DNA of 64,000 nt from positions 124,001-188,000 of the forward strand of contig JADLEQ010000055.1 of NCBI GenBank assembly GCA_020846005.1, given 5' to 3'. Below the pieces are notes generated by a model. It was not told the origin of the DNA and did not search any database. It saw only the letters and a list, made by a program, of their open reading frames with translations. This document shows positions 51,011 through 62,048 of the stretch, piece after piece (the stretch's first letter is position 1; each line of letters begins with the position of its first letter). The DNA is from Polyangiaceae bacterium. Its GTDB lineage: Bacteria; Myxococcota_A; Polyangia; Polyangiales; Polyangiaceae. The position numbers and the translations under genes were made by a program.

Positions 51011-53985
51011 CGGTGCGCCCCGCGCGCCCAACGAGGGCCGCGGCGGCGCGCCCGGCGCGGCCGAGCCTGATCGCGCTGCTGAGCGCCATCGCGTGTGGGG
51101 CGCCGTCCCCCCGGGCCGCGGCGCCGCCGACAGCTCAGGTCGCCCCCGCGCCGCGCGACCCGATCGCCGCGCCGGTGCCCCTGCCGGAGTACATCATCGC
51201 GCCGAGCCTCATCTCGCGGCTGGGGCTCGCGCCGCGCTCGCCGGGGGACGACGGCGGTGCGCTGGTCGACGGCCGCCGGTTCACGATCGCGACCGGCTTC
51301 GTCGACGGCTCGGATCCGCCCGCCCGGCTCGACGGCGGCGCGCGCGTGCCTGCGCGCCTCGGCGGCGGGTTCCTCTTCTGGTCGGGGGGCGAGGTGCTGC
51401 GCTCGAGCTCCTTCGCCGGCGCGCTGGTCGGCGTGACGACGCTCCCGTTCCGGCCCGCGAAGGTGAGCTTCGGTCCCAAAGCGGTGCTGTTCCTCTCGCC
51501 GTCCGAGCGCGCGCTCGTCGACCCGGCGACGGGGCGAGCCGCCGCGGTCGATCCACCGGGGCTCGCGGACTGGGCGACCGGCGACGACGCGACGAGCGCG
51601 GCGGTCCTCCACGGCGGGCGCGTCGTCGTCTCGCGCCGAGGTGGGCCGTGGACGGACTTGAGCGCCGAGGTGGGCGAGGCGCCCACCCAGGTCCGCGCGC
51701 ACGAGGGGCGCGTGTGGCTCGAGCTGCCGTCGGGCACGGCGATCCGGGTGGACGAGCGCTCGCTGGAGCGCTTCGCGTCGCCGCCCGGCCCGCGGCCCGC
51801 GCCGAATCCGCCCGGATGGACACAGCCCGAGCCGCCCATCGAGCGCGCGATCCGGGCTGGCGCGCTCGTGGCTCCGCGCGAGGCGGTGGTCGAGGCCTCG
51901 GGCGCGATCGCGCGGGTCGATCTCGGGACGGGGGAGATCGTGGCGCTGACGGAGCGGGTCGTGCCCGCACGTGCGAGCTGCGCCGCCGTGCGTACCCCGG
52001 CCGACGTGCTGTTCGTCTGCGAGACGGACCGCGCGACGGTCGTCGTCGCGGGCGGCGCGGGGTCGAGCCCGCGCGTCGAGAAGAGCTTCCCCAGCCGCAG
52101 CCACATCGCGGGATCTGCCGGCGGCGCGCTCCTGCGTTTCGGGACGTGCGACGGCGAGCCGGACGCCGGTCGCCTCTGTGTCCGTCCGGCGGACGGCGGG
52201 TGGCGCGAGCTCGACGTGAGCGCGGCGCTCGAGCGAACCGACGCGGGCGCGTCGGCGCCGAGCGTCGTGCGCTGGATCCCGGCGGACGACGGCCACGCGG
52301 TCGCCGTGATCGCGACCCCGGAGCGCGCGCTCTTCGACACGCGGACCGGTCGGCGGCGCGCCGTACCGCCGGACGCGCTCGGCGGCGCGGTCGACGCCGC
52401 CGCCACGCGCAGCGCCACGGGCGGCGTCCTCGACCGGAGCTGGACGGCGCGCGCAGACGGCTCGCTCTCGGGCTGGTCCGCGGATCGCGGCGTGACGATC
52501 ACGGTGGACGGCCGCCGAGTCGACTCGCCGTTCTCTTGGGGCTTCTGGGTGGCGGACGGCGCCCGCGCGATCGCCCAGGATCCGGAGGGGCACGTCTGGC
52601 AGTCGCTCGATCATGGGCAGTCGTGGCGCGAGGTGCTGGCGCCGGTGGACCTCGGCAGGGCATCACGCGGCAGCGCCACGTGCTCCGACGCCGGCTGCCA
52701 CCTCGGCCGATGGCTGCGCCCCGGCTGGCGGCAGACCGCGCCGGCGCCCGCGCGCGCGGAGCGCCCACCCGCGCGGGCTACGCGAGTCGCGCCGCAGCCG
52801 CCGCTCCCGGTCCTCGCGTGCCGCGAGCTGGCGCCGATGACGAAGCGCCAGGCGGCCGCCGCGACCGAGGCGGAGGGCGTCGGCTTCGGCGCGACGACGG
52901 TGCGGCTGCGGACGGGCGAGGTCGCGCACGCGCGCGAGCGCGGTGTGTGGGCGGTCGTGCACTCCGTGGCGGGCCCGACCAGCATCCCGGGCCTGCGCGC
53001 GCTTCGTCACGGCAAGCACCTCGAGCTCGGCGACTCGGACGGCGCGCTCCCTCCGGCCGCGGCGAACGCGACCCGCACCTCGGTGTGGATCGACGCGTTC
53101 GCGCCCGAGGCCACGCCGCAGAGCGCGACGGTCCGCTTCGGTGAGCTCGTCGCCGCCGCCCACGCGAGCGGGCAGCCGCTGCCCCCCGTCGCGCCGGACG
53201 ACCAGTCGGAGCTGTCCGTCGTACCGGTGCTCGGCGTGGCTCCGGCGCTGTCGGGCGGGCTGCTGCTCGAGGGGAGCGATCCCCCCACGTGGCTGCGCTC
53301 GCCCCGTCCGGCCGCGCTCCCGATCGCCACAGCGGGCGCCGCAGACGATCGGCTCACGGTGAGCGCCGTACGGCTCGACGACCGGCGCGTCGCGCTGCTG
53401 CGCGCGGACAGCGCGGGGGGCGCTGAGGTGCTGGTGGTCGACGGGGGCCGGTCGTTCCGGGGCCTCGTGATCCCCGCGCCGCCCGGCTCCGAGGCCGCCG
53501 CCACGGACGCCCTCGCCCGTGCCCCGGGAGGGGAGCTCGGGGTACTCCGCCTTCCCCGGGCGCTCACGCCGTCCACGACGGACGACCCGGCGATCTTGCT
53601 GCAGCCGGACGCGGCGCCCGTGGCGCTAGCGCCCTGGTCGACGCTCACGCCGGGCTCCGACGCAGCGTGCGGGAGCGTCGCGGGGAGCTGGCGCGCCATC
53701 GTGCAGGTGCCGGCGGCCTGGGTGCGCGTCACCGGCACGTTCGCGCCCGCCGAGCGCCCGCCGATGTCCGCGGTGGTGCGCTGGAGCCCGGAGCGGGTGT
53801 GCCTCGAGGCGATCGAGGTGGCGCTCGACACCGTCGCCGTCGGCGACGCGGCGGTCCAGCCGTGGGTCGTGGCGACGTTCGGCGCGACGGCGCGCGCCGC
53901 CGTCCTCGGGTACGAGCTCGGCGTCGAGGTGCGCCAGCCCGTGGAGTGCGCGCTCCCAGGGCCAGCGCGCGGCCCGACACCGTGA
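51007..53985 (+). CDS. Large lipoprotein of unknown function
   Basis: A 992-residue predicted lipoprotein. The Arg/Ala-rich N-region and signal end at AIACGAPSP. No catalytic motif is recognised. The sequence is beta-rich with recurring W-x-D/L and G-rich turns (GGVLDRSWTARADGSLSGWS, DPEGHVWQSLDHGQSWREVL), which resembles BNR/Asp-box or WD-like propeller blades. GTG start within the stop of the protease gene (GTGA) shows coupling, so it may be a partner, substrate or regulator of that protease. Convergent with the barrel gene, 9 bp apart. Confidence 0.65.
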   Translation: MTVRPARPTRAAAARPARPSLIALLSAIACGAPSPRAAAPPTAQVAPAPRDPIAAPVPLPEYIIAPSLISRLGLAPRSPGDDGGALVDGRRFTIATGFVDGSDPPARLDGGARVPARLGGGFLFWSGGEVLRSSSFAGALVGVTTLPFRPAKVSFGPKAVLFLSPSERALVDPATGRAAAVDPPGLADWATGDDATSAAVLHGGRVVVSRRGGPWTDLSAEVGEAPTQVRAHEGRVWLELPSGTAIRVDERSLERFASPPGPRPAPNPPGWTQPEPPIERAIRAGALVAPREAVVEASGAIARVDLGTGEIVALTERVVPARASCAAVRTPADVLFVCETDRATVVVAGGAGSSPRVEKSFPSRSHIAGSAGGALLRFGTCDGEPDAGRLCVRPADGGWRELDVSAALERTDAGASAPSVVRWIPADDGHAVAVIATPERALFDTRTGRRRAVPPDALGGAVDAAATRSATGGVLDRSWTARADGSLSGWSADRGVTITVDGRRVDSPFSWGFWVADGARAIAQDPEGHVWQSLDHGQSWREVLAPVDLGRASRGSATCSDAGCHLGRWLRPGWRQTAPAPARAERPPARATRVAPQPPLPVLACRELAPMTKRQAAAATEAEGVGFGATTVRLRTGEVAHARERGVWAVVHSVAGPTSIPGLRALRHGKHLELGDSDGALPPAAANATRTSVWIDAFAPEATPQSATVRFGELVAAAHASGQPLPPVAPDDQSELSVVPVLGVAPALSGGLLLEGSDPPTWLRSPRPAALPIATAGAADDRLTVSAVRLDDRRVALLRADSAGGAEVLVVDGGRSFRGLVIPAPPGSEAAATDALARAPGGELGVLRLPRALTPSTTDDPAILLQPDAAPVALAPWSTLTPGSDAACGSVAGSWRAIVQVPAAWVRVTGTFAPAERPPMSAVVRWSPERVCLEAIEVALDTVAVGDAAVQPWVVATFGATARAAVLGYELGVEVRQPVECALPGPARGPTP

Positions 53986-53994
53986 CGGCCTCCG

Positions 53995-54663
53995 CTAGAA
54001 GGACCAGCCGAGATCGAGGTTGACGAGGGGGACGACCGCGCTCTCGTCCGCCGCGGCGGAGGTGCCCCCGGCGTCCTCGGCCTTCGCCTGGGCGGCGAGG
54101 TACTGCGCGCCCACCTGCGCCACGAAGGTGAACCCTCCGTCGGTGGCGAACTTGTAGCCGACGAACGGCCCCACCGCGACCCCATCGCCGTTGCCCTCCA
54201 CGTCCTCGACGTTGCCGGAGATGGACACGTAGAGCACCTCCGCTCCCACCTGGAGACTCCGGAAGGGCTGGAGCGGGTACGCCGCGACCTGCGCGCCGAG
54301 CTCGAACGTCGTGAAGGCCTCGCTCACGCCGTCGACCTCGACGGAGGTCGAGCCGTACCCGCCGATCGCGGCGAGCCCCACGAACTCCCCCACCCTCCCC
54401 TCGACCTTCAGCTCGACGACCGGCAAGACGAGATGCACGGGGGACAGCGTGACGGAGACGTTCGGCGGCGGCGGCTCCGCGTCGGCAGCACCCTGCGGAG
54501 GTGGGGGCAGGACGGCCGCCGCCGCGGCTGCGTCCTGCGCCTGGGCGCTCCGAGCGGACGCGGCGCAGGCCACGCAGGCAGCGACCGTCGCACCCCAGGG
54601 AGCGCGCCGAGCGCGAGCCCGAGTACGCCGAGCTCGACCCACCCCAGATTCCATCAGCGACAT
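53995..54663 (-). CDS. Outer-membrane beta-barrel protein, function unknown
   Basis: A 222-residue exported protein. After an Arg-rich n-region the signal runs ATVAACVACAASARSAQAQ. An Ala/Pro linker is followed by about 150 residues of amphipathic strands (VHLVLPVVELKVEGRVGEFV, GAEVLYVSISGNVEDVEG, FVGYKFATDGGFTFVAQVG) and a terminal strand LVNLDLGWSF with C-terminal Phe, the outer-membrane insertion signature. ATG 54663 has GGAG eight bases upstream. No homologue family is recognised. Confidence 0.68.
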   Translation of the reverse strand: MSLMESGVGRARRTRARARRAPWGATVAACVACAASARSAQAQDAAAAAAVLPPPPQGAADAEPPPPNVSVTLSPVHLVLPVVELKVEGRVGEFVGLAAIGGYGSTSVEVDGVSEAFTTFELGAQVAAYPLQPFRSLQVGAEVLYVSISGNVEDVEGNGDGVAVGPFVGYKFATDGGFTFVAQVGAQYLAAQAKAEDAGGTSAAADESAVVPLVNLDLGWSF

Positions 54664-54769
54664 GAGGCTCCGTCCCTTCGCCGCGACGCCGCGGGCGCGC
54701 AGCATCGCACGCGGGCGCCGGGCGGCGCAACCGCGCCGGCCGAGGCGGCCCCAGCCGCGGGCCGCCGGC

Positions 54770-56602
54770 TCACTCTACGGTCACGGTCTTCGCGAGGTTC
54801 CTCGGCTGGTCCACGTCGGTGCCCTTCAGATCCGCGATGTGATACGCGAGCAGCTGGAGCGGGACGACGGTGACGAGCGGCGAGACGATCTCGTCGACGT
54901 GCGGGACGTGCAGCGCGTGCACCGCCTGGGCTGCCGCCTCCGCGTCGCCCTCCTCGACCACGGCGATCACCTGGCCGTCTCGCGCCCGCACCTCCTGCAC
55001 GTTGGAGAGCGTCTTCTCGAACTGCCGGTCCCGCACCAGGACGACGACGACCGGCATGTCACCGTCGATGAGCGCGATGGGCCCGTGCTTCATCTCGCCG
55101 GCCGCGTAGCCCTCGGCGTGCGCGTAGCTGATCTCCTTCAGCTTGAGCGCTCCCTCTAGCGCGATCGGCCAGCCCAGGCCGCGCCCGAGGAAGAGCATGT
55201 GGCGGGCGTGCTGGTACTGCCGCGCGACGGCGAGCGCCTCGTCGGCGTGCGCGAGCGCGCTCCGCATGTGCTGCGGCGCCTCGACCATGGCCTGCAGCAC
55301 GGCGCGGGCGCGAGGAGCCTCGAGGGTGCCGCGCCGTCGCCCGAGCCACACGGCGAGCAGCAGCAGCGCGGTGAGCTGGGCGGTGAAGCACTTGGTGGAC
55401 GCGACCCCGATCTCCGGGCCCGCGTGGGTGTAGAGCGCCCCGTGCGAAGCTCGCGGGATCGCGCTGTCCAGCACGTTGGCGACGGCGAGCACCGTGGCGC
55501 CGGCCTCACGCGCAGACCTCATCGCCGCCAGGGTGTCCGCGGTCTCGCCCGACTGGCTGACGGCCACCACGAGATCCCCGGGACCGAACACCGGCTCCCG
55601 GTACCGAACCTCGCTCGCGAGCTCCGCCTGCGCGGGGACGCGCGCGAGCTGCTCGATCCACTGCCGGCCCGCGAGCGCCGCGTGGTGGCTCGTCCCGCAG
55701 GCGACGAGCACCACGCGGCGGAGCTGCTGCGCGAGCTCGCCGGTGAGCCCCAGCTCCGCGTCCACCACGTCCGCGTCCTCGAGCACGACGCGCCCGCGGA
55801 GCGTATCCTCCACCGCGCGCGGCTGCTCGAAGATCTCCTTCAGCATGAAGTGCTTGTAGCCGCCCTTCTCCGCCTGGACGGGGCTCCAGTCGATCCGCTT
55901 GGGCGCGCGCGTCACCACTCGGCCGTCGAGCGTCTCGATCCGCGCGCCCCCAGCGGTGAGCTCGGCCATCTCGCCGTCCTCGAGGAAGAGCATCTGCCGG
56001 GTGTGCTCGAGCAGCGCGGGGATGTCGCTCCCGCAGAGCGTCTCGCCGTCCCCGATCCCGAGGACGAGCGGAGACGCGCTCTTCGCGACGACGAGCCGGT
56101 CCGGCGAGCGACGCGCGATCACCGCGAGCGCGTACGCGCCCCGCACCCGCCCGAGCGCGGCTCGGACGGCGTCGAAGAGCGAGCCCGTGCCGCTCGCGAG
56201 CTCGCGGTCCACGAGGTGGGCGACGATCTCGGTGTCCGTGTCGCTGCGGAAGTCGACGCCCAACGCCAGGAGCTCACGCTTGAGCTCGAGGTGGTTCTCG
56301 ATGATGCCGTTGTGGATGATCGCGACCTCCCCCGCCACGTGCGGGTGCGCGTTCGGCTCGCTCGGGCGACCGTGCGTGGCCCACCGCGTGTGGCCGACGC
56401 CGGCGGTGCCCGCCAGCGGCCGCTCGGCGAGCGAGGCCGCCAGGTTGCCGAGCTTGCCGACCGCTCGCCGGATGGCGAGCTCCGAGCCGTCGTGCACCGC
56501 GAGCCCGGCGGAGTCGTACCCGCGGTACTCGAGCTTGCGGAGGCCGTCGAGGAGGATGGGGGCCGCCTGGCGGGGCCCGACGTAGCCGACAATTCCACAC
56601 AT
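54770..56602 (-). CDS. glmS: Glutamine-fructose-6-phosphate aminotransferase (isomerizing)
   Basis: A 610-residue enzyme making glucosamine-6-phosphate, first step toward UDP-GlcNAc for peptidoglycan and LPS. The N-terminal glutaminase has nucleophile Cys2 (MCGIVGYVG), GYDSAGLA, GHTRWATHG and NGIIENH. Two SIS domains follow (VACGTSHHAALAGRQWIEQL, SQSGETADTLAA; FLGRGLGWPIALEGALKLKE) and the end is LAKTVTVE. Length is typical. ATG with AGGA upstream. I saw no GlmS ribozyme motif. It is the last gene after the ATP synthase block, 224 bp beyond the Pro-rich membrane gene; I see nothing recognisable in that gap. Confidence 0.97.
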   Translation of the reverse strand: MCGIVGYVGPRQAAPILLDGLRKLEYRGYDSAGLAVHDGSELAIRRAVGKLGNLAASLAERPLAGTAGVGHTRWATHGRPSEPNAHPHVAGEVAIIHNGIIENHLELKRELLALGVDFRSDTDTEIVAHLVDRELASGTGSLFDAVRAALGRVRGAYALAVIARRSPDRLVVAKSASPLVLGIGDGETLCGSDIPALLEHTRQMLFLEDGEMAELTAGGARIETLDGRVVTRAPKRIDWSPVQAEKGGYKHFMLKEIFEQPRAVEDTLRGRVVLEDADVVDAELGLTGELAQQLRRVVLVACGTSHHAALAGRQWIEQLARVPAQAELASEVRYREPVFGPGDLVVAVSQSGETADTLAAMRSAREAGATVLAVANVLDSAIPRASHGALYTHAGPEIGVASTKCFTAQLTALLLLAVWLGRRRGTLEAPRARAVLQAMVEAPQHMRSALAHADEALAVARQYQHARHMLFLGRGLGWPIALEGALKLKEISYAHAEGYAAGEMKHGPIALIDGDMPVVVVLVRDRQFEKTLSNVQEVRARDGQVIAVVEEGDAEAAAQAVHALHVPHVDEIVSPLVTVVPLQLLAYHIADLKGTDVDQPRNLAKTVTVE

Positions 56603-56826
56603 GGGAGCTTCCTGGGGGACGGAGCGGCGCGCGCCCGCGGAGCAGCCTCGCGCCGGCTCGCTTGATGCCACGGAGCGCCCTTCCGCGCGAGTTCCCGGCG
56701 CCAGCGCTGGCGGCCCGCTCGGCCGGCGAGCCGCGGCCCGGCGCGCCGGGCGGGAGGGCCCGCCCGTGCGCCTCGGCCGGGCGCGCACGCTGGCGAGCCG
56801 CGGGCGCGCCGTCCTCACGGCGCCCC

Positions 56827-57471
56827 TCAGGGCGCCACGGAGCCGATCGGGCGCGGGGGCGCCGCCGCTGGGGGGGGACCCGGGGGGGGACGGACTACTG
56901 GGGGCGGGGGTACCGGGGGCGACGTCGGCCCGGGCCCCGGCGCGCCGAGCGCCGGCGTGCCGCGGCCGGGCGGGAGCAGCGGCTCGGGGGCCGCGCCGCT
57001 CGTCGCGGCCGGCGCGGGCGGCGCGGGCGCCGGGCTCGCGTCCGAGGCGGGCTCGGGGGGGACGACGGGAGGGCTCGCGAACTCGACCGCTCGAGCCGGG
57101 CGACTCGCCCCCGAGGTGGCGGGCGCTGGCGGCGGGGCGGGCGGCGCCGTCCCGGCGCGACTCGCGACCCAGACGGCAGCGACGCCGAGCGCGCCGATCA
57201 CCGCCAGCTTCGCGCCGAGCGGCGCAGCCGCGACTCGATCCCCGATCGACGTGCGCGCCCCCGAGTGGGACGGCGCAGGCGCGTCCGAGACGCGCTCGTC
57301 ATCGCCCTCGTCCTCGTCGGCGGGCGTGGCGTCCAGCGGGCGCTCCGGGGCGCTCGGGCGACGCGACGCGGGAGGCCGCTCCACCGGCCGCGCCGGGAGT
57401 CCGTGCGCGGTCGCGCGCTCGCTCCGCTCCCGCTGCTTCCTCCGTGCGTCGCGCGAGGGCTTGCGTGCCAT
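56827..57471 (-). CDS. Pro-rich single-pass membrane protein, function unknown
   Basis: A 214-residue protein: basic N-terminus (MARKPSRDARRKQRERSERA), acidic Ser/Pro stretch, one membrane segment (LGAKLAVIGALGVAAVWVAS, near residue 105) and a Pro/Ala-rich tail with PPVPPPPVV repeats. AGGGA lies just upstream of the ATG. It occupies the place directly after atpG where atpD normally stands. No domain is recognised. Its amino-acid make-up is common in myxobacterial envelope-spanning proteins. Confidence 0.6.
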   Translation of the reverse strand: MARKPSRDARRKQRERSERATAHGLPARPVERPPASRRPSAPERPLDATPADEDEGDDERVSDAPAPSHSGARTSIGDRVAAAPLGAKLAVIGALGVAAVWVASRAGTAPPAPPPAPATSGASRPARAVEFASPPVVPPEPASDASPAPAPPAPAATSGAAPEPLLPPGRGTPALGAPGPGPTSPPVPPPPVVRPPPGPPPAAAPPRPIGSVAP

Positions 57472-57565
57472 GTGTCCCTGCTCTCCGTGGTGGGGTGGGC
57501 CCGCCGGGGCCGGGCCCCCGGTCGCCGCCGGAGGGCGCGCGGGCCCGGGGCGAGGCACCCGCGAC

Positions 57566-58462
57566 TCAGGCCTTGAGCGCCTCGGCGCCGCCGATGATCT
57601 CCATCAGCTCCTTGGTGATCGCGGCCTGGCGGGCTCGGTTGTACTGGAGCGTGAGGCTGGCGATCATCTCGCTGGCGTTCTTCGTCGCGGAGTCCATCGC
57701 CGTCATTCGCGCACCGAGCTCCGAGGCCATCGACTCGAGCAGCGCCCGGAGGATGCTGACCTCGACGTACATCGGCACCAGGCGCTCGAGGAGCGCCTCG
57801 CGGCTCGGCTCGAAGGAGAACTCGCGCTGGGCGCCCTCGGCGAGCGGCGCGACCTTGCCGCGATCCTCGAGCGGGAAGAGCCGCTCCGCGACGGGTCGCT
57901 GGCTCATGGCGCTCTTGAACTCGTTGTAGACGACGTAGATGGCGTCCACCTCGCCGCGGAGGAAGGGCGCGAGCAGCTCCCGCGCGACCTGCCCCGCCTT
58001 CTCGATATCGAGCCGCTCCCAGACGCCCTCGAAGACGTGATGGACCGGGGCCTTGCGGCGCCGGAAGTAGTCACGCCCTTTTCGGCCGATGGTCGCGAGC
58101 TTCACCGTCTTCCCCTCGGCCTCCTGCTCGCGCCAGAGGCGCTCCGCGGTCTTCGCGATCGAGGAGTTGAAGGCTCCACACAGGCCCCGGTCGCTGGTGA
58201 TGACGAGGAGCAGAGTCCGCTCCTCCGGCCGGCGCACGAGCAGCGGGTGCTGCGCCTCCACCTGCGCCTCGCCCTCCTCCGGGGCGGGCCCGACGACGGT
58301 GACCAGCACCTCGTGCGTCTTGACGGCGTAGGGGCGGAGGGCGGTGATCCGCTGCTGTGCGCGGTTCAGGCGCGCGCCAGCCACCATCTTCATGGCGCGC
58401 GTGATCTTCTGCGTGCTCTTCACGCTGCCGATACGGCGGCGGATGTCCTTCAGGCTGGGCAC
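57566..58462 (-). CDS. atpG: F1F0 ATP synthase subunit gamma
   Basis: A 298-residue central-stalk subunit. N-terminus [20 protein letters not shown] with [16 protein letters not shown] is the family signature, [15 protein letters not shown] is the conserved core, and the C-terminal helix ends [20 protein letters not shown] then [15 protein letters not shown]. It transmits rotation from F0 to the catalytic head. It follows atpA by 7 bp. Confidence 0.97.
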   Translation of the reverse strand: MPSLKDIRRRIGSVKSTQKITRAMKMVAGARLNRAQQRITALRPYAVKTHEVLVTVVGPAPEEGEAQVEAQHPLLVRRPEERTLLLVITSDRGLCGAFNSSIAKTAERLWREQEAEGKTVKLATIGRKGRDYFRRRKAPVHHVFEGVWERLDIEKAGQVARELLAPFLRGEVDAIYVVYNEFKSAMSQRPVAERLFPLEDRGKVAPLAEGAQREFSFEPSREALLERLVPMYVEVSILRALLESMASELGARMTAMDSATKNASEMIASLTLQYNRARQAAITKELMEIIGGAEALKA

Positions 58463-58469
58463 GGGGCGC

Positions 58470-60146
<1,677 letters not shown>

Positions 60147-60197
60147 GGTTCTTCTCTCGGGAAGCTCTAGAACGGGGGACGGGGGACCGCGCCGACC

Positions 60198-60749
60198 TCA
60201 GCCGGCGCGAGACTCGGTGAGCTGGCGCTCCAGGCGATCGAGCCGGCTCCGCAGGCTGCCGTCGATCACGTGATCGCCCACGCGGGCGACCAGTCCGCCG
60301 AGGAGCGCGGGATCGACGGAGCGCTCGATCACGACCTTCTTGCCGGCCACCTTCTCCAGCTCGGCGGCCAGGCGCGTGACGTAGGCCTCCCCGAGGGGGG
60401 CCGCGCTGACCACCTGGGCGCGCACCACGCCGGCCCGCTCGTCGGCGAGCTGCGTCAGGCGCCGCGCGATGTCCGGGAGCGCGTGGAGGCGCGCGCGCTG
60501 CGCGAGCAGCTTCACCGTGTTGACGGCGTGGGGCGCGAGCCCGAGGCGCTGCGCGATCGCGGAGAGGATTTCCGTCCGGTGGCGCTCGTCGACCACCGGG
60601 TTGTCGAGCACGGAGCGGAGCTCGGGGTTCGCCGCGTACGTCTGCGCGAAGCGCGAGAGCTGATCCGTCAGGGGCTTGAGCTGGCCCGTCTCCGTCCCGA
60701 GCTCGAACACCGCCCGCGCCCACCGCTCGGCGACCGCCACGTCTGTCAT
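60198..60749 (-). CDS. atpH: F1F0 ATP synthase subunit delta
   Basis: A 183-residue peripheral-stalk connector. AERWARAVFELGTETGQLKP at the N-terminus and the C-terminal VIERSVDPALLGGLVARVGD match the OSCP/delta family. It overlaps atpF by 4 bp (its ATG lies in the atpF stop, ATGA), so translation is coupled. Lies 51 bp before atpA. Confidence 0.93.
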   Translation of the reverse strand: MTDVAVAERWARAVFELGTETGQLKPLTDQLSRFAQTYAANPELRSVLDNPVVDERHRTEILSAIAQRLGLAPHAVNTVKLLAQRARLHALPDIARRLTQLADERAGVVRAQVVSAAPLGEAYVTRLAAELEKVAGKKVVIERSVDPALLGGLVARVGDHVIDGSLRSRLDRLERQLTESRAG

Positions 60750-61453
60750 GACCGCGCTCCTCCGAACTCCGAGCGGGCCGACGCGACCGACGCGAGGAAC
60801 TCCTGCGCGAGCCGCTCGTGGTCGGCGGGCCCGACTCCCTTGCGGAGGGCCTCACGGGCCTCGGCGACCGTCTGCGCCACGGCCTCGTGGAGGATCGCGG
60901 TGCGCGCAGCCTCGAGCTCCTGGGCGACGAGCAAGCGCCCGTCGCGCTCCATGCGCGCGCGCCGCTCGGCGAGCGCCTGCTTCAGCTGGGCACACTCCTT
61001 CGAACCGGCGTCGCGCATCTCGTCCCGCACGCGGGTGATGTCGCTCTCGATGGCGGCGAGCTTCTCCTCGTAGTCGGCGAGGCGGGCCTCGGCGGCCCGG
61101 CGCATCTTCGCCGCCTCGTCCATGCCGGCGAGGATGGTCGCCTTGCGCGACCGGAGCGCCTGCGCGATCGGCTTGCTGCCGAAGCGGAAGACCAGCCACA
61201 GGATGATGGTGGAGTTGACCAGCATCGCGCCGAGCGGCGCCGGCGTGCCCTTCGGGCGCCAGAGCCACGAGTTCTTGGCGGCGCCTTCGTCGCTCTCGCC
61301 GATCATCCCCTGGAACCAGTTGATCTCCCCGAGGGCGTGCCCGCCGCCGTGCTCGCCCTCGCTGGCGCCGTGCTCGCCGCCGCCGGCCCAGGCGACCCCG
61401 GAGACGAGCAGCACCGCCGCGAGCGCCGCGATCCCACGCCGCGCCCGGGCCAT
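60746..61453 (-). CDS. atpF: F1F0 ATP synthase subunit b
   Basis: A 235-residue stator subunit. It begins with a signal-like segment (GIAALAAVLLVSGVAWAGG) and a His/Gly-rich stretch (EHGASEGEHGGGHALGEINW), then the membrane helix MLVNSTIILWLVFRFGSKPI and a long charged helix (about 100-220). A cleaved signal would put the N-terminus outside, as in deltaproteobacterial b subunits. The stop overlaps atpH; the start overlaps the atpF' stop by one base (TGATG). Confidence 0.9.
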   Translation of the reverse strand: MARARRGIAALAAVLLVSGVAWAGGGEHGASEGEHGGGHALGEINWFQGMIGESDEGAAKNSWLWRPKGTPAPLGAMLVNSTIILWLVFRFGSKPIAQALRSRKATILAGMDEAAKMRRAAEARLADYEEKLAAIESDITRVRDEMRDAGSKECAQLKQALAERRARMERDGRLLVAQELEAARTAILHEAVAQTVAEAREALRKGVGPADHERLAQEFLASVASARSEFGGARS

Positions 61454-61884
61454 CAGTGGACCTCCCGCCCGAGGACGGTGGACGCGACCTCGCGGACCAG
61501 CGCTGGGGACTGCTCGGCGAGCTGCGATCGCGCGCGCTCCGCCTCGCGGCGCATGGCGGCGCGGCCCTCCTCGACGATGCGCCCGACCGCCTGGTGCGCC
61601 TCCGCCAGCATCTCGGCCTCGAGCTTGGCCAGCTCCGCGCGCGTCCGCTCGCGCTCCTCGGCGGCCACGCGCCGGACCTCGCCGAGCTCGGTCTCGTAGC
61701 GCTTCAGCAGCTCGCCTGCCTTCTCCTCCATCTCCCGGGCCGACGCGCGCTCGCCGTCCGTCCGCTTCTCGCGGGCCTCGAAGATGCGGAGCATCGGGTC
61801 GACGAGCAGCGGCTTCATCACCACGAGCAGGGCGGTGAAGAGCGCGAGCTGGACGAAGAGGCTCTTGTCGAAATCGATGGTCAC
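61453..61884 (-). CDS. F1F0 ATP synthase subunit b'
   Basis: A 143-residue second b-type stator subunit. The membrane helix FDKSLFVQLALFTALLVVMK is followed by LLVDPMLRIFEAREKRTDGE and a charged coiled-coil ending VASTVLGREVH. GTG 61884 has GGGAGG seven bases upstream and starts VTIDFDKSLF, normal for b'. In-frame ATGs at 61902 and 61956 are alternatives. Two different b genes imply a heterodimeric stator. It is the first gene of this ATP synthase cluster. Confidence 0.88.
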   Translation of the reverse strand: MTIDFDKSLFVQLALFTALLVVMKPLLVDPMLRIFEAREKRTDGERASAREMEEKAGELLKRYETELGEVRRVAAEERERTRAELAKLEAEMLAEAHQAVGRIVEEGRAAMRREAERARSQLAEQSPALVREVASTVLGREVH

Positions 61885-62048
61885 GCCGCCGCCTCCCGCC
61901 ATCCCGAGGAGGGCGGGCGCGGAGGCCTGGCAGGAGGCGAGGAGGGGGGCTGTCATGCGGGAGGCGCGACCTGGCACCGGAGAGACGGACCCGCGCGGGC
62001 CCGGGCCGGTCGGCGCGGCGCGCTGCTACCACCGGGCGTCCAGGCTGT

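Noticed and set aside
56603-56826. GlmS ribozyme or other leader element upstream of glmS
   Set aside because: No recognisable pseudoknot core; glmS ribozymes are typical of Firmicutes and relatives.
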